From Pristionchus mayeri (lineage: Eukaryota > Nematoda > Chromadorea > Rhabditida > Neodiplogasteridae), in the NCBI GenBank assembly GCA_036245805.1, contig BTRK01000005.1:42953216-43017215 (forward strand): a stretch of DNA of 64,000 nt, given 5' to 3'. How positions within the stretch are numbered: position 1 is the stretch's first letter; every line of letters starts with the position of its first letter. Of this stretch, positions 63,901-64,000 are shown one piece after another. Made by a program: the position numbers and the translations under genes. Below the pieces are notes generated by a model. That model was not told where the DNA came from, did not search any database, and saw only the letters and a program-made list of their open reading frames with translations.

Positions 63901-64000
63901 AAATGAGATAAATTTTCTCCGGCTCACTTCATCTCACGCACTCTCTCGCCTTTTCTGACAGGCGAGAGAGCGCAACTCATTCATATCTAACTAAGGCATA

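Overview
This window looks like nematode nuclear DNA (an inference). The support is a retrotransposon primer-binding site complementary to the 3' end of a C. elegans-like tRNA-Gly, short introns ending in TTTCAG-type acceptors, many fold-back repeats and long poly-G/C tracts. I see no intact cellular protein-coding gene, no rRNA and no CRISPR array. The window is repeats plus decayed gene pieces.

The dominant structure is a giant, nearly perfect inverted repeat. The left arm is 1-26150 and the right arm is 26391-52513, around a unique 240-bp spacer (26151-26390). The left arm meets the window edge, so the palindrome may be longer. Everything in the left arm recurs mirrored in the right arm. 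A left position p pairs with about 52541-p near the axis and 52514-p at the outer end. The arms are not identical: they differ by scattered substitutions and short indels or tandem duplications.

Each arm carries, from outside in: a dispersed-repeat copy hit by a non-LTR 3' end; a complete BEL/Pao-type LTR retrotransposon (658-9219; mirror 43317-51856) with target-site duplication, PBS, gag-protease, RT-RNase H, integrase and a third, apparently spliced zinc-knuckle ORF; a DD37D mariner-like element (10625-11853; mirror 40676-41904) nested in a fold-back repeat; a non-autonomous mariner-type element (12471-13281); several fold-back/TIR elements (16719-20570), one with a tRNA-like B box in both of its arms; and an LTR-like block (24401-24988). 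From 52514 to 64000 lies a non-mirrored flank of fold-backs and diverged duplicated segments.

The least expected content is a scatter of exon-sized remnants of glucose-6-phosphate isomerase (GPI), on both strands. They occur in each arm, in the 240-bp spacer at the palindrome axis and in the right flank. Several keep splice donors or acceptors and some keep the same intron neighbours, so they derive from DNA-level duplication of an intron-containing gpi gene and not from processed copies. My reading is a decayed gpi duplication cluster invaded by transposons and then turned into a palindrome after the BEL insertion. An assembly artefact must be excluded before the palindrome is treated as biology.
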